Below, one piece after another: positions 39,296-47,979 of a DNA stretch of 64,000 nt. Position numbers and translations under genes: made by a program. How positions within the stretch are numbered: the stretch's first letter is position 1; every line of letters starts with the position of its first letter. This DNA is from Methylobacterium sp. C25. GTDB lineage: Bacteria > Pseudomonadota > Alphaproteobacteria > Rhizobiales > Beijerinckiaceae. The stretch spans positions 1 through 64,000 of the forward strand of contig NZ_JAAUVI010000010.1 of assembly GCF_021352225.1 (NCBI RefSeq), read 5' to 3'. The notes beneath the pieces were generated by a model. That model searched no databases and was not told the origin of the DNA. It was given only the letters and a program-made list of their open reading frames with translations.

Positions 39296-39322
39296 CTATG
39301 GCGCGGTTTCCGCGGCAGGCAA
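39295..39322 (-). promoter_or_regulatory. Possible crtI promoter
   Basis: On the minus strand TTGCCT (39322-39317), a 16-nt spacer and CATAGT (39300-39295). Transcription would begin near 39287, next to the crtI ATG at 39286. The PpsR box covers the end of the -10 and the start site. Confidence 0.4.
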
Positions 39323-39388
39323 GTGGGAAATCGCCAAGGGCTCCGATCGCGTTCTGGATGACCGCGGAACATTCCCGATCGGCGGCCC

Positions 39389-40309
39389 TCAGATGCTGGC
39401 AGGGGCTTCCGCGAGAATCCCGGCAGTCCGAGCTTCCCGAAGCACGATTTCTGCGACCCGTTCGGGGGCCTCCTCATGCGCCAGATGACCCAGCCCGCGC
39501 ATTAGCTCGACGCGCGCATGACTCAGCCGGTCATGCACGGCGAAGCTCGTCTCGGGCAGGATCGCCCGATCGTCGCCGCCGACCACGAGCACTGTCTCCT
39601 GCTGGAGCTTTGGCAATTCACGGTCGAGCGACTCGAGATCCCAGTTGGCCATCATGCCGAGCGCACCGGCGACGTGGCCGGACTTCGCGAAAAGCCGCTT
39701 GTAGAGGTCGAGCCCCGCCATATCGAGGCGCGAACCAGTGCCGTCGATGAGCCGCTTCACGGCGGAGCGATCTGCTGTCCAAGCGAAGAATTTCGGAGTC
39801 ACCGGGTTGAGGAAGAGCATCCGAGCCATTGTCGGAAACAGGAAGCTCGCCGCCCCTGGAAACGGCTTCAGAGCGCCATTGATGGCGATGAGCAGACGCG
39901 GGTCGATCGCCCGGTCGAGGCACATCCGGCAGAGCACCGCCGCGCCGGCCGAATGACCCGCTGCGACGACCGGCGTCACGCCGAGGATCCGCAGCAATTC
40001 GGTCACTGCCCTCGCCATACCGGGGAGAGAGAGCTCGCGAGGCGACAGCGGATCGCTGAAGCCATGGCCGGGCAGGTCCGGTGCTATCACGCGAAACTCT
40101 TCCGCCATCAGCGGCGCGAAAGCTCGCCAGGAATGCGTTGCCGCTCCCGTCCCGTGGAGCAGGAGCAGAACCGGCGCCTCGGGCTTGCCGAATTCCTGGA
40201 CGTGCCAGCGCAACCCGCCGGCCTCGACGAAGCGGCTGGCCTCGCGATTTGGCCAGTCCGCGCCATCACGCTCCCAATCGGGGCGGTCTTCTTGGAAAAA
40301 CGGCATCAT
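39389..40309 (-). CDS. bchO: BchO, alpha/beta hydrolase linked to Mg-chelatase
   Basis: A 306-aa alpha/beta-fold hydrolase found next to bchD in purple bacteria; a role near magnesium chelation is presumed, but no reaction is established. LLLHGTGAATHSW is the oxyanion region and GHSAGAAVL the nucleophile elbow (Ser120). C-terminal GLGHLAHEEAPE supplies the likely catalytic His. 4 nt follow bchD. Last gene of hemA-bchI-bchD-bchO in this direction. Confidence 0.88.
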   Translation of the reverse strand: MMPFFQEDRPDWERDGADWPNREASRFVEAGGLRWHVQEFGKPEAPVLLLLHGTGAATHSWRAFAPLMAEEFRVIAPDLPGHGFSDPLSPRELSLPGMARAVTELLRILGVTPVVAAGHSAGAAVLCRMCLDRAIDPRLLIAINGALKPFPGAASFLFPTMARMLFLNPVTPKFFAWTADRSAVKRLIDGTGSRLDMAGLDLYKRLFAKSGHVAGALGMMANWDLESLDRELPKLQQETVLVVGGDDRAILPETSFAVHDRLSHARVELMRGLGHLAHEEAPERVAEIVLREARTAGILAEAPASI

Positions 40310-40313
40310 CGGC

Positions 40314-42068
40314 TCAGGCGATCGCAGCCCGCACCGCAGCGCTCATTGCGCCCGCATCAGCGTAGGGCAATGGAACGTAGCGCGCCTCGGCGACATCCGC
40401 GAGACGCCGCGCGCCATTCGGCCGGGCGCCGGTGTCGATGAGGAGCGTGCGCAGTCCCAGCACTTTCAGCGCTCGCCCCGCCGCCAGGGCTTCCTCCCCG
40501 GCGCGGGCTCGCCCGCCCTCCCCCGAGCGCGCGACGTTCGCCCGTCCGTCGGTGAGAAGCACGATGACTGGGCTGCCCCCGGCCCGACGGATCGAGAGGG
40601 CCAGCGTTGCAGCGGCATCGACCCCAGCGGCGAGCGGTGTGCCGCCCCCACCCGGAAGTCCGGCGAGGAGGCGCTTGGCGCGCGGCAGGGAACGCGTCGG
40701 CGGCAGCATCACCTCCGCTCCGGCACCACGAAACACGACGAGCGCGACCCGGTCGCGCCGCACGTAGGACTCGGCGAGCAGCAGTTCGACCGCGCCCTTG
40801 GTCTCGGCGAGCCGCTCCAGGGCGGCCGAGCCGGAGGCGTCGACACAGAAGATCGTCGTCGTTTCGGTGCGCTGGCGTAGCGTCTTGATGCGGATATCAC
40901 TGGGAAGCACGATGATCCTGCGAGGCTGATGCTCGTTCGTTCCATCTTGATCCCGCCGACGCATCTGCTGCCACGGAGCCGCCGCGCGCAAAGTCGCAAT
41001 CAGGTCAAGCCGCCCGCGCCGCGGATCGCCGGGCCGGCTGCCGATCGGCCGCCCGGTGCGCGGAGCGCCGGACGAGGCTCCCATGCGTCCAGCCTTGCCG
41101 TCGCGCAGGCGCGGGCCGCCGGCGAGGAGTTGGGCCAGCAGGTTCAGCGGAATCGCCGCCCGCGCGGCTTGCAGAACAAGCTCGTCGAGGTTCGTCGGCG
41201 GAGCAGCGTCGTCGCCCTCGCCTTCGGGCGGTGGCGCCTCTGTGGGTTCCGAGGCCGCCTTCTCGGGCTCGGGTCGCTGCTCGTGCGTTTCGGTCGGCAT
41301 GTCCTGTTCGGACAGGCGCGTCGCGCGTGGCGCGAGCACCAGCCGGGCCGCCTCGATCACGTCGGCTTCCGCTAAGATCTCTCTCTCGTCTAACCTCGCC
41401 GCGAGCCGTGCGACCCGCACCGCGAGCAAGGGGCCGCGCAAGGACGAGATGCCGAGATCGGCAGCGGCAGCGCAAAAAGTGGCGATGGGGTCGGTGAGTT
41501 CCTCCCCGCAAGGGCCAGGAGAGCCGCGACCCTCGTAGTTCGGTTCCCCGAGTTCCTTTTCAACGTCCCGCAGCCCCATCGCCGATAGGTCGACCTGGAA
41601 GGCCAACCGATCCGCGAGCGCCTCGGCCACGGCCTCGTCGTCCGCGCCCTCGTCGAGCAGCACCAGCCCGAACCGCGCCGGCTGCCGCCCCTGCAGCCCG
41701 TCGCGCTCCAGGCTGATCGAACCGGTATCGAGCGCGGCGCAGAGCCGGGCGACGGTGCCAGGCGAGAGCCGCTCGGCCATCGGCACCACAACGATTCCGC
41801 CATCGGCCTCGGCCAGCAAGCCGCTCTGTGAGACCGGACGGCCGGCACGCAACGTCGCGGCGAGGTCGAGCCCACCAAGCAGGCGGTCATCGGCGATGCT
41901 CGCCGGCATGCGGCGGAGGGGCGTGCCCGCGGGAAGCGCGCTTCGGAGAAGGTCGAGCCAGCGCTCCCGGACCGGGCCGGCCCGTGCGCGAAGGACGACC
42001 CCGCCGCATCCATGCGGGTCGGCGGCTAGCAGCGCGGCGACGCGCAGGGCGTCGAGCCAGCCGCTCAC
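40314..42068 (-). CDS. bchD: Magnesium chelatase subunit D
   Basis: Platform subunit of Mg-chelatase, 584 aa. A degenerate AAA+ domain occupies the N-terminal 260 residues, then an acidic Pro-rich linker (EPTEAPPPEGEGDDAAPP), then a C-terminal von Willebrand A domain with the MIDAS motif DASGSAA and LLTDGRANVARSG. The GTG start overlaps the bchI stop (GTGA). It works with BchI and BchH to insert Mg into protoporphyrin IX. Confidence 0.95.
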   Translation of the reverse strand: MSGWLDALRVAALLAADPHGCGGVVLRARAGPVRERWLDLLRSALPAGTPLRRMPASIADDRLLGGLDLAATLRAGRPVSQSGLLAEADGGIVVVPMAERLSPGTVARLCAALDTGSISLERDGLQGRQPARFGLVLLDEGADDEAVAEALADRLAFQVDLSAMGLRDVEKELGEPNYEGRGSPGPCGEELTDPIATFCAAAADLGISSLRGPLLAVRVARLAARLDEREILAEADVIEAARLVLAPRATRLSEQDMPTETHEQRPEPEKAASEPTEAPPPEGEGDDAAPPTNLDELVLQAARAAIPLNLLAQLLAGGPRLRDGKAGRMGASSGAPRTGRPIGSRPGDPRRGRLDLIATLRAAAPWQQMRRRDQDGTNEHQPRRIIVLPSDIRIKTLRQRTETTTIFCVDASGSAALERLAETKGAVELLLAESYVRRDRVALVVFRGAGAEVMLPPTRSLPRAKRLLAGLPGGGGTPLAAGVDAAATLALSIRRAGGSPVIVLLTDGRANVARSGEGGRARAGEEALAAGRALKVLGLRTLLIDTGARPNGARRLADVAEARYVPLPYADAGAMSAAVRAAIA

Positions 42069-43246
42069 GTCGAAAACACCTCCGCCACTGCTCGCGCCAC
42101 ACGCGCAGTGGAGCCGGATTCATCGAGGGGGTTGCGGCGCAGGCGGTGGCGGAGCGCGCTCGGGGCGATGCGCTTGATGTGGTCGTCCGTGACCGCCCTG
42201 TCCCCGTCGAGGGCGGCGAGCGCGCGAGCGGTGCGCATAAGGGTGAGTTCGCCACGCAGGCCATCGGTGCCAAGCGCCAGGCAAAGCCGCGTCGCGCTCT
42301 CCAGGGCCGCATCCGGCACCGCCACCGCGCCGAGCCGCTCGCGCGCCCTGGTGATCCGCTTCTGCGTCGCCTTCTCGGCCTTGGCGTGGGCCTCACAGAA
42401 CCCTTCCGGATCGCGCTCGAAGGCGTCGCGACGGCGCACGACCTCGATGCGGGTCTTGATCTCGGTCGGCGTCGTCACCTCGCAGGCGAGGCCGAAACGG
42501 TCGAGGAGTTGCGGGCGCAGCTCGCCCTCCTCCGGGTTGCCGGAGCCGACGAGCACGAACTTCGCCGGATGGCGCAAGCTCAGGCCCTCGCGCTCGACGG
42601 TGTTGACGCCCGAGGCCGCCACGTCGAGCAGCAGGTCGACGAGGTGGTCCTCCAGCAGGTTGACCTCGTCGATGTAGAGGAAGCCGCGATTGGCGCGGGC
42701 CAGCAGCCCCGGCTCGAACGCCTTTTCGCCGAGGCTCAGCGCCCGCTCCAGATCGAGCGCGCCGACGACGCGGTCCTCCGTCGCCCCGAGCGGCAGGTCG
42801 ACCACCGGCACCGGGATCTCGACCGCCTTTTTCGGGCGCGGATGCGTGGCGCAATGCGGACAGGCCTGCGCCGGGCTGTCGGGATCGCAGGCATAGGGGC
42901 AGCCGGCGACAGTGCGCATCTTCGGCAGCAGGGCGGCGAGCGCGCGGATCGCGGTCGACTTGCCGGTGCCGCGATCGCCGAACACGAGCACGCCGCCGAC
43001 GCTCGGGTCCACCGCCGCGATCAGCAGCGCCTGACGCATCTCGTCCTGGCCGACGATGGCGGAGAAGGGGAAGGTGGGCACGCTGGACGCGTGCCTGACG
43101 CCCTCATTGCGAGGCGCCGCCGAAGCAATCCAGGAGCGCTCGGGCGATCCGGAGCCGTCTCTGGATGGCTTCGCTTCGCTCTCAATGACGTGTGGGTCTT
43201 CGAACATCGCGCTTCGAGTCCCTCCGGTGAAATCCCACTTCGTCAT
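42065..43246 (-). CDS. bchI: Magnesium chelatase subunit I (5' end altered by a repeat)
   Basis: AAA+ ATPase motor of Mg-chelatase. The family N-terminus (MxxFPFSAIVGQ) corresponds to GTG 43081, giving 338 aa with Walker A GDRGTGKS at 35-42 and Walker B FLYIDEVNLLEDHL. The open frame extends to 43246 (393 aa). The extra residues are encoded by a palindromic repeat (43104-43188). ATG 43207 has a good GGAGGG upstream, while GTG 43081 has none, so the cell may in fact make a protein with a repeat-encoded extension of 42 residues. Confidence 0.93.
   Translation of the reverse strand: MTKWDFTGGTRSAMFEDPHVIESEAKPSRDGSGSPERSWIASAAPRNEGVRHASSVPTFPFSAIVGQDEMRQALLIAAVDPSVGGVLVFGDRGTGKSTAIRALAALLPKMRTVAGCPYACDPDSPAQACPHCATHPRPKKAVEIPVPVVDLPLGATEDRVVGALDLERALSLGEKAFEPGLLARANRGFLYIDEVNLLEDHLVDLLLDVAASGVNTVEREGLSLRHPAKFVLVGSGNPEEGELRPQLLDRFGLACEVTTPTEIKTRIEVVRRRDAFERDPEGFCEAHAKAEKATQKRITRARERLGAVAVPDAALESATRLCLALGTDGLRGELTLMRTARALAALDGDRAVTDDHIKRIAPSALRHRLRRNPLDESGSTARVARAVAEVFST
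43104..43188. repeat. Imperfect palindromic repeat at the 5' end of bchI
   Basis: Outer arms TCATTG / CAATGA and inner arms GAAGCAATCCAG / CTGGATGGCTTC (one mismatch) bracket an unpaired centre. The layout is that of intergenic palindromic elements common in Methylobacterium and other alphaproteobacteria. It falls between ATG 43207 and the family start of BchI, in frame. Confidence 0.75.
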
Positions 43247-43357
43247 TCCGGGGCTCGCCAGAGGCGAGAACCCGGAATCCAGAACCTCGGTCGATCTAGT
43301 CCTGGCTCCGTCAGCGGCTCTGGATTCCGGGTTCCGCTGCTCGGCCCCGGAATGACG
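43241..43357. repeat. 117-bp nested palindromic repeat between hemA and bchI
   Basis: Two perfect nested inverted pairs: CGTCATTCCGGGGC (43241-43254) with its complement at 43344-43357, and GAACCCGGAATCCAGA (43268-43283) with its complement at 43319-43334. It starts 16 nt after the hemA stop codon. A different family from the neighbouring repeat at 43104. Transcribed, it would form a very stable hairpin at the hemA 3' end. Confidence 0.85.
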
Positions 43358-43372
43358 GGGTGGGCTAGCTCG

Positions 43373-44590
43373 CTATTCCGCCGCCTCCTGCCTGACGCCC
43401 ATCCGCGCCCAGATCGTGCTCAGTGCATCCACCAGATGCGCGATATCCGCATCCGTATGCAGCGGGCCGGGCGTGATCCGCAGGCGCTCGGTCCCACGCG
43501 GCACGGTCGGGTAGTTGATCGGCTGGACATAGATGCCGAACTCGTCGAGCAGGGTGTCGGAGATCGCCTTGCAGAGCACGGGATCGCAGACCATCACCGG
43601 CACGATATGCGAGGTGTTGGGCATGTAGGGGATGCCGGCCGCGTCGAGGGCACGGCGCACATGCGCGACGCGGTCCTGGTGGCGGGCACGCTCGGCGCTC
43701 GACCCCTTGAGATGGCGGATGCTCGCCGCCGCGCCGGCCGCCACCGCCGGCGGCAGCGAGGTGGTGAAGATGAAGCCCGAGGCGAAGCTGCGCACGAAGT
43801 CGCAGAGCTTTTCCGAAGCCGTGATGTAGCCGCCATGGACGGCAAAGGCCTTGCCGAGCGTGCCCTCGATCACGTCGAGCCGGTGGGCGAGGCCCATGCG
43901 CTCGGAGATGCCGCCGCCGCGCGCGCCGTAGAGGCCGACCGCGTGGACCTCATCGAGATAGGTCAGCGCGCCGTGCTTCTCGGCGACGTCGCAGATCTCG
44001 TCGATCGGCGCGATGTCGCCATCCATCGAATACACCGACTCGAAGGCGACGAGCTTCGCGCGGCCCGGCTCGATCAGCGAGAGCTTGCGGTCGAGATCCT
44101 CCGGGTCGTTATGGCGAAAAATCTGTCGCTCGGCGCGGGAGGAGCGGATGCCCTCGATCATCGAGGCGTGGTTCTCGGAATCCGAAAAGATCACGCAGCC
44201 GGGCAGCTTCGAGCCGAGCGTTCCGAGGGCGGCCCAGTTCGAGACGTAGCCGGAGGTGAAGATCAGCGCGGCCTCCTTGTCGTGGAGGTCGGCGAGCTCG
44301 CGCTCCAGCAGCACGTGGTAGTGGTTGGTGCCGGAGATGTTGCGGGTGCCGCCGGCGCCGGCGCCGCAGCGGTCGAGCGCCTCGTGCATGGCGTTCAGCA
44401 CCTTGGGGTGCTGGCCCATGCCGAGATAGTCGTTCGAGCACCAGACCGTGACCTCGCGCTCGCCGGCCGACGTGTGATGCGTCGCGCGCGGGAAGCCGCC
44501 GCGGTGCCGCTCCAGATCGGTAAAGACGCGGTAGCGTCCCTCGCGATGGAGGCCGTCGAGCTCGGCGCCGAAGAACGCTTCGTAATCCAT
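43373..44590 (-). CDS. hemA: 5-aminolevulinate synthase
   Basis: PLP enzyme that makes 5-aminolevulinate from glycine and succinyl-CoA, first step of tetrapyrrole synthesis. The product is 405 aa; [16 protein letters not shown] holds the PLP lysine (Lys247), with HNDPEDLD and [12 protein letters not shown] typical. GGGAGG precedes the ATG. Placed directly after puhE in the photosynthesis cluster, so probably the pigment-dedicated copy. A palindromic repeat follows at once. Confidence 0.97.
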   Translation of the reverse strand: MDYEAFFGAELDGLHREGRYRVFTDLERHRGGFPRATHHTSAGEREVTVWCSNDYLGMGQHPKVLNAMHEALDRCGAGAGGTRNISGTNHYHVLLERELADLHDKEAALIFTSGYVSNWAALGTLGSKLPGCVIFSDSENHASMIEGIRSSRAERQIFRHNDPEDLDRKLSLIEPGRAKLVAFESVYSMDGDIAPIDEICDVAEKHGALTYLDEVHAVGLYGARGGGISERMGLAHRLDVIEGTLGKAFAVHGGYITASEKLCDFVRSFASGFIFTTSLPPAVAAGAAASIRHLKGSSAERARHQDRVAHVRRALDAAGIPYMPNTSHIVPVMVCDPVLCKAISDTLLDEFGIYVQPINYPTVPRGTERLRITPGPLHTDADIAHLVDALSTIWARMGVRQEAAE

Positions 44591-44638
44591 GCCGTCCTCC
44601 CGAATGGCGGGTGTTGTCCCCGCCTGGTCCTGTCGAAA

Positions 44639-45448
44639 TCAGTCGTGCGGGTTCACCGCGCTATCCTTGGTCTCGATCGCGATGGGGGTGACCTTGCCCG
44701 GCAGGCTCCATTGCCAGAGCGCGGCCGAGGGCAGCGGCAGCATCAGGAACCAGTGTTCCAGCACCGCCAAGGCCGTGAGGCTCGCGAGCAGCGTGTATCC
44801 GACGAGCTCGTGCGCCAAGGTCTCGTCCGAGAGCGTCGCCCGGGCCATCAGCGCAGCGGCGATGGTGCCGAGGCTCACCGAGAACGGAAACAGCAGGTTC
44901 ATCGGCCGCTTGGCGAGGTAGCCGGCGAGATAACCCAGATGCGGTGGCAGCAGCTCCGCGTTGAGGTTACGCACGCCGAGGAAGAGGTTGAGCCGGGCCG
45001 AGGCGTTCATCAGCACCAGGGTCGCGTAGGTGCAGAGCGCGAAATGGTTCGGCTGGCCCCAGACCAGAACGAGGATGGCGAGCCCGCCCAGCACGATCGC
45101 GAATTCGTGCCAGAGGCTGGTGCCGAGCGCCGCGAAGAACTTTTCGGATTTCGAGAGATGCGGCGGGCAGGCCTCCGGCCTCGGGCCGGAGATGAAGCCC
45201 ATGTAGTAGCTCATCTCCTGCCAGCCCCAGACCAGCACGGCCGCAGTGAAGGCGGTGTAGACGCCGCTCTCGGACGCATCCCGCGCGCTCGTGCCGATCG
45301 CCCAGAGGGCGACGGCGAGCACGATGGTCCCCCCGGCCATGCTCCAGCGGTGGGTCTTCCGCGGCAGATGATCCAGCAAGAGGATCACCCCCGTGGAGAA
45401 CCACCAGAGCAGAACCGCGTAAAAAGCCGGGGCGGCGTAGACGGCCAT
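44639..45448 (-). CDS. puhE: Photosynthetic complex assembly protein PuhE
   Basis: A 269-aa polytopic membrane protein of the DUF3623/PuhE family, needed for normal levels of RC-LH1 in Rhodobacter. Multiple hydrophobic helices; PSKSEKF-like segment HLSKSEKFFAALGTSLWHE and NARLNLFLGVRNLNAELLP-like segment NASARLNLFLGVRNLN are recognisable. 7 nt follow acsF, then hemA after 48 nt. Confidence 0.92.
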   Translation of the reverse strand: MAVYAAPAFYAVLLWWFSTGVILLLDHLPRKTHRWSMAGGTIVLAVALWAIGTSARDASESGVYTAFTAAVLVWGWQEMSYYMGFISGPRPEACPPHLSKSEKFFAALGTSLWHEFAIVLGGLAILVLVWGQPNHFALCTYATLVLMNASARLNLFLGVRNLNAELLPPHLGYLAGYLAKRPMNLLFPFSVSLGTIAAALMARATLSDETLAHELVGYTLLASLTALAVLEHWFLMLPLPSAALWQWSLPGKVTPIAIETKDSAVNPHD

Positions 45449-45455
45449 CCGCGCC

Positions 45456-46547
45456 CTACCAGACCGGCTGCAGGCGGATGTCGGCCGGCATCTGGTGCCC
45501 TTTTACCGGCAGGAGATAAAGCCGCGCGAATGTGACCGCCGCGACGAGGCTGTGGCCGACCTGTCTGAGCTTGCCCCCGATCCCGCCCTCGGCCTTCGCC
45601 TCGGCGATCCTGCGCGAGCAGTCGAGCAGCTTGTCGAGGCCTTCCTTGAACCGCGGATTGTCGATGTCGAGGGTGATCGGGAAGGTCTGCTTCGAGATCT
45701 CCGAGGTGATGCGGAAGACCGTGAAGTCGTAATCCGTCGGCGTGACGCCGAGCGCCTTGTGGAAGGCCGGGCGGCAATGGTCGCGCACGTACATCGTCGC
45801 GTAGACCGCGAGCAGGAAGAAGCGGATCCAGTAGACGTTCACGCCCTCGGTCAGCTTCGGGTTCGCCCGCATCAGCAGGGCGAAGGCCTCGCCGTGGCGG
45901 AACTCGTCGTTGCACCACAGCTCGAACCACTTGAAGATCGGGTGGATGCGCCGCTCGGGGTGCCGCTCCAGCTCACGGAAGATGGTGATGTAGCGGGCGT
46001 AGCCGATCTTTTCCGAGAGATACGTCGCGTAGAAGATGAACTTCGGCCGGAAGAAGGTGTATTTCTTGGTCTTCGTCAGGAAGCCCAAGTCGACGCCGAT
46101 CCCGAAATCTTTCAGTGAGTCGTTGATGAAGCCGGCATGGCGCGCCTCGTCCCGGCTCATGAAGCCGAACAGCTCCTTGATGTCCTTGTTCTTCGCGCGC
46201 TTGCGCATCTCGGCGTAGAGCACGCAGCCCGAGAACTCGGCGGTGATCGACGAGACCAGGAAGTCGAGGAATTCCTTGCGGAGTTCCGGGTCCATCGCGT
46301 CGAGATCGCAGTCGAAGGCGCCGTCGCGGATGAAGTGGCGCTTGTTCGGGTCGGAGCGCAGCTCGGCGATGAGCTTGTCCCATTCGGCGCGCACCGGCTC
46401 GACATTGGTGCGGTCGAGCTCGTCGAAATCGGTGGTGTAGAAGCGGGGCGACAGGAAGGTCGTCTCCTGCGCCGAGCGCGTCGAGTCGTTGACCGGGTGC
46501 TTCGGCGCGGGACCCACGGCGATCGGGGGCTGGACAGGTGCGTTCAC
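45456..46547 (-). CDS. acsF: Aerobic Mg-protoporphyrin IX monomethyl ester cyclase
   Basis: Oxygen-dependent di-iron cyclase forming ring E of protochlorophyllide. The product is 363 aa. Iron-ligand helices show [25 protein letters not shown] and [15 protein letters not shown]. No anaerobic BchE is in the window, so ring E closure here depends on oxygen. The start overlaps orf98 by 4 nt (ATGA). Confidence 0.95.
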   Translation of the reverse strand: MNAPVQPPIAVGPAPKHPVNDSTRSAQETTFLSPRFYTTDFDELDRTNVEPVRAEWDKLIAELRSDPNKRHFIRDGAFDCDLDAMDPELRKEFLDFLVSSITAEFSGCVLYAEMRKRAKNKDIKELFGFMSRDEARHAGFINDSLKDFGIGVDLGFLTKTKKYTFFRPKFIFYATYLSEKIGYARYITIFRELERHPERRIHPIFKWFELWCNDEFRHGEAFALLMRANPKLTEGVNVYWIRFFLLAVYATMYVRDHCRPAFHKALGVTPTDYDFTVFRITSEISKQTFPITLDIDNPRFKEGLDKLLDCSRRIAEAKAEGGIGGKLRQVGHSLVAAVTFARLYLLPVKGHQMPADIRLQPVW

Positions 46548-46840
46548 AGCGTCCTCCTCTCGGAAAAGCTCACTTCGTAGAGTTCGGTCAGTTCGAGATG
46601 CGCGATCAGCTTGGTCCAGGCGCGCTCGAGCTTGCCGGCGCGGGTCACAGTGGCCTGGCGCCGGACGGTGATGGTCTCGCCGAAGGGCGGCAGGCTCGGC
46701 GCGTCGTGCACGCGGACCTCGTCGCCGGGCTCGATGTCGAAGCCGGCATCGAGGGTGACATGCGCGTGCAGGCTCTCGGCCGTGTGCTCGATCTCGACGG
46801 TGCAGGGCACCTCGACGGTAGATTTCTCGATCCAGCTCAT
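46544..46840 (-). CDS. Conserved small protein between puhC and acsF (orf98)
   Basis: A 98-aa soluble, beta-rich protein ([22 protein letters not shown], then [27 protein letters not shown]). No known domain or membrane segment. It overlaps puhC and acsF by 4 nt on both sides, so it is tightly coupled to them. An ORF at this position occurs in other acsF-containing photosynthesis clusters, but no function is known to me. A role in cyclase or assembly is inferred from coupling only. Confidence 0.8.
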   Translation of the reverse strand: MSWIEKSTVEVPCTVEIEHTAESLHAHVTLDAGFDIEPGDEVRVHDAPSLPPFGETITVRRQATVTRAGKLERAWTKLIAHLELTELYEVSFSERRTL

Positions 46841-47298
46841 GGGGTCACCCCGTTCTCGCCGGGCAGGAGGCGGGCGAAGGCCAGCGCATTGGGCCGGCCG
46901 AAGGCCTCCAACGGAATCTTGCGGCCGGTGGCATCGTCGTCGAGGGAGAGCGTGCCGTTGTCGTAATGGGTCAGCTTGAACGGGGTCTCGCGTCCGAGCC
47001 CGGCGCGCTGGCGCGCCTGGGCGAGGCCGCGCATCGTGGCGCGCATGAAGTTGTCCTCGCCGGGATGGATCGTGAGCAGCAGCCGGTCGCTTCCGGCGTC
47101 ACGCATGGCGATCGAGCCGTCGGGCTGGTCCGCCACGCGGAAGGCGACGCTGGAAACGGTGCCGGCGGGCGGAAGCTGGGTCAGCCCGAGGCTCTCGCTG
47201 CGGCCGACCCAGACAACGAGCAGGCAGAACCCCATGAGGGCGCCGGCCCCGATCATCGCCGCCAGCGGCAGGGACGGTCTCGACGCGGAATCGGTCAT
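46837..47298 (-). CDS. puhC: Photosynthetic complex assembly protein PuhC
   Basis: A 153-aa protein with one N-terminal membrane helix ([21 protein letters not shown]) and a periplasmic domain with [17 protein letters not shown] and [14 protein letters not shown]. PuhC aids reorganisation of the RC-LH1 core in Rhodobacter. 18 nt after puhB, overlapping orf98 by 4 nt. Confidence 0.92.
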   Translation of the reverse strand: MTDSASRPSLPLAAMIGAGALMGFCLLVVWVGRSESLGLTQLPPAGTVSSVAFRVADQPDGSIAMRDAGSDRLLLTIHPGEDNFMRATMRGLAQARQRAGLGRETPFKLTHYDNGTLSLDDDATGRKIPLEAFGRPNALAFARLLPGENGVTP

Positions 47299-47316
47299 CG
47301 CCGCCTCCCCTGCCCG

Positions 47317-47979
47317 TCACCGCGCGCCGGCCGCGACGAGCGCGCCCTGGCGATCCGCAGCGCGTTGCCGCGCCTTGATGACCGGGATCGCCGCATCGGC
47401 CTGGCCGGCATAGGCAGCGAGCGCCCGCGCCAGGAGGGCCGCGACCGTCTCGGCCTCCGGAACCGAGCGCAGCATCGGCTCAGGCTGCGTGACGCGCCAA
47501 GGCCGGGCATGCGGCCAGAGGTGGAGATAGGCCACCCGCTCGCCCGCCTGCAGCTGGACCGGGATGTCGCCGGAGCCGTCCGCGAAGACGCGGAGCCCGG
47601 CCCCCTCGGTCATGGCGAAGGGCAGGTTCAGGGTGATCGGCAGCGCGATGCCGACCCGCATCACGATCCGCCGGTCGGTGATGGTGTAGACCGTGGTGCG
47701 GTGGACCAGCCAGGAGAACAGGGCGAGCAGCGCCAAGCCGCCCGCTCCGATCGCCAGCGTCGGCAGGGCCACGCCGAGGGCCGACAGGTAGGAGCCGTCC
47801 GAGGCGGCGAGGCCGCCGAAGACCAGCGCAGCGAGGGCGAACCACGCCGCCACGAGGCGGGCATGGAAGATCCGCATCGCCGCGCCGGCGATGGTGGGCG
47901 CACCCTGCCAGAGGATGCGTTCGCCGGTCGGGAGCGGCTCCGGCAGGCCGCGGGGGCAGAAGGGCTCTGGTTTGGTCAC
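47317..47979 (-). CDS. puhB: Photosynthetic complex assembly protein PuhB
   Basis: A 220-aa membrane protein with a PH-like domain; dimeric reaction-centre assembly factor in Rhodobacter. LPTGERILWQGAPTIAGAAMRIFH leads into membrane helices, and TVYTITDRRIVMRVGIALPITLNLPF is the PH-type core. I start it at GTG 47979 because it overlaps the puhA stop (GTGA); the longer frame upstream is inside puhA. Confidence 0.93.
   Translation of the reverse strand: MTKPEPFCPRGLPEPLPTGERILWQGAPTIAGAAMRIFHARLVAAWFALAALVFGGLAASDGSYLSALGVALPTLAIGAGGLALLALFSWLVHRTTVYTITDRRIVMRVGIALPITLNLPFAMTEGAGLRVFADGSGDIPVQLQAGERVAYLHLWPHARPWRVTQPEPMLRSVPEAETVAALLARALAAYAGQADAAIPVIKARQRAADRQGALVAAGAR

Noticed and set aside
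43104-43357. Paired repeats near bchI as a CRISPR array
   Set aside because: Two unrelated palindromes with no regular direct repeats or spacers.
41828-45535. Plus-strand open frame of over 1200 codons across bchD, bchI, hemA and puhE
   Set aside because: Antisense shadow of four recognised genes; low-complexity Arg/Ala/Leu/Asp content and no ribosome-binding site.
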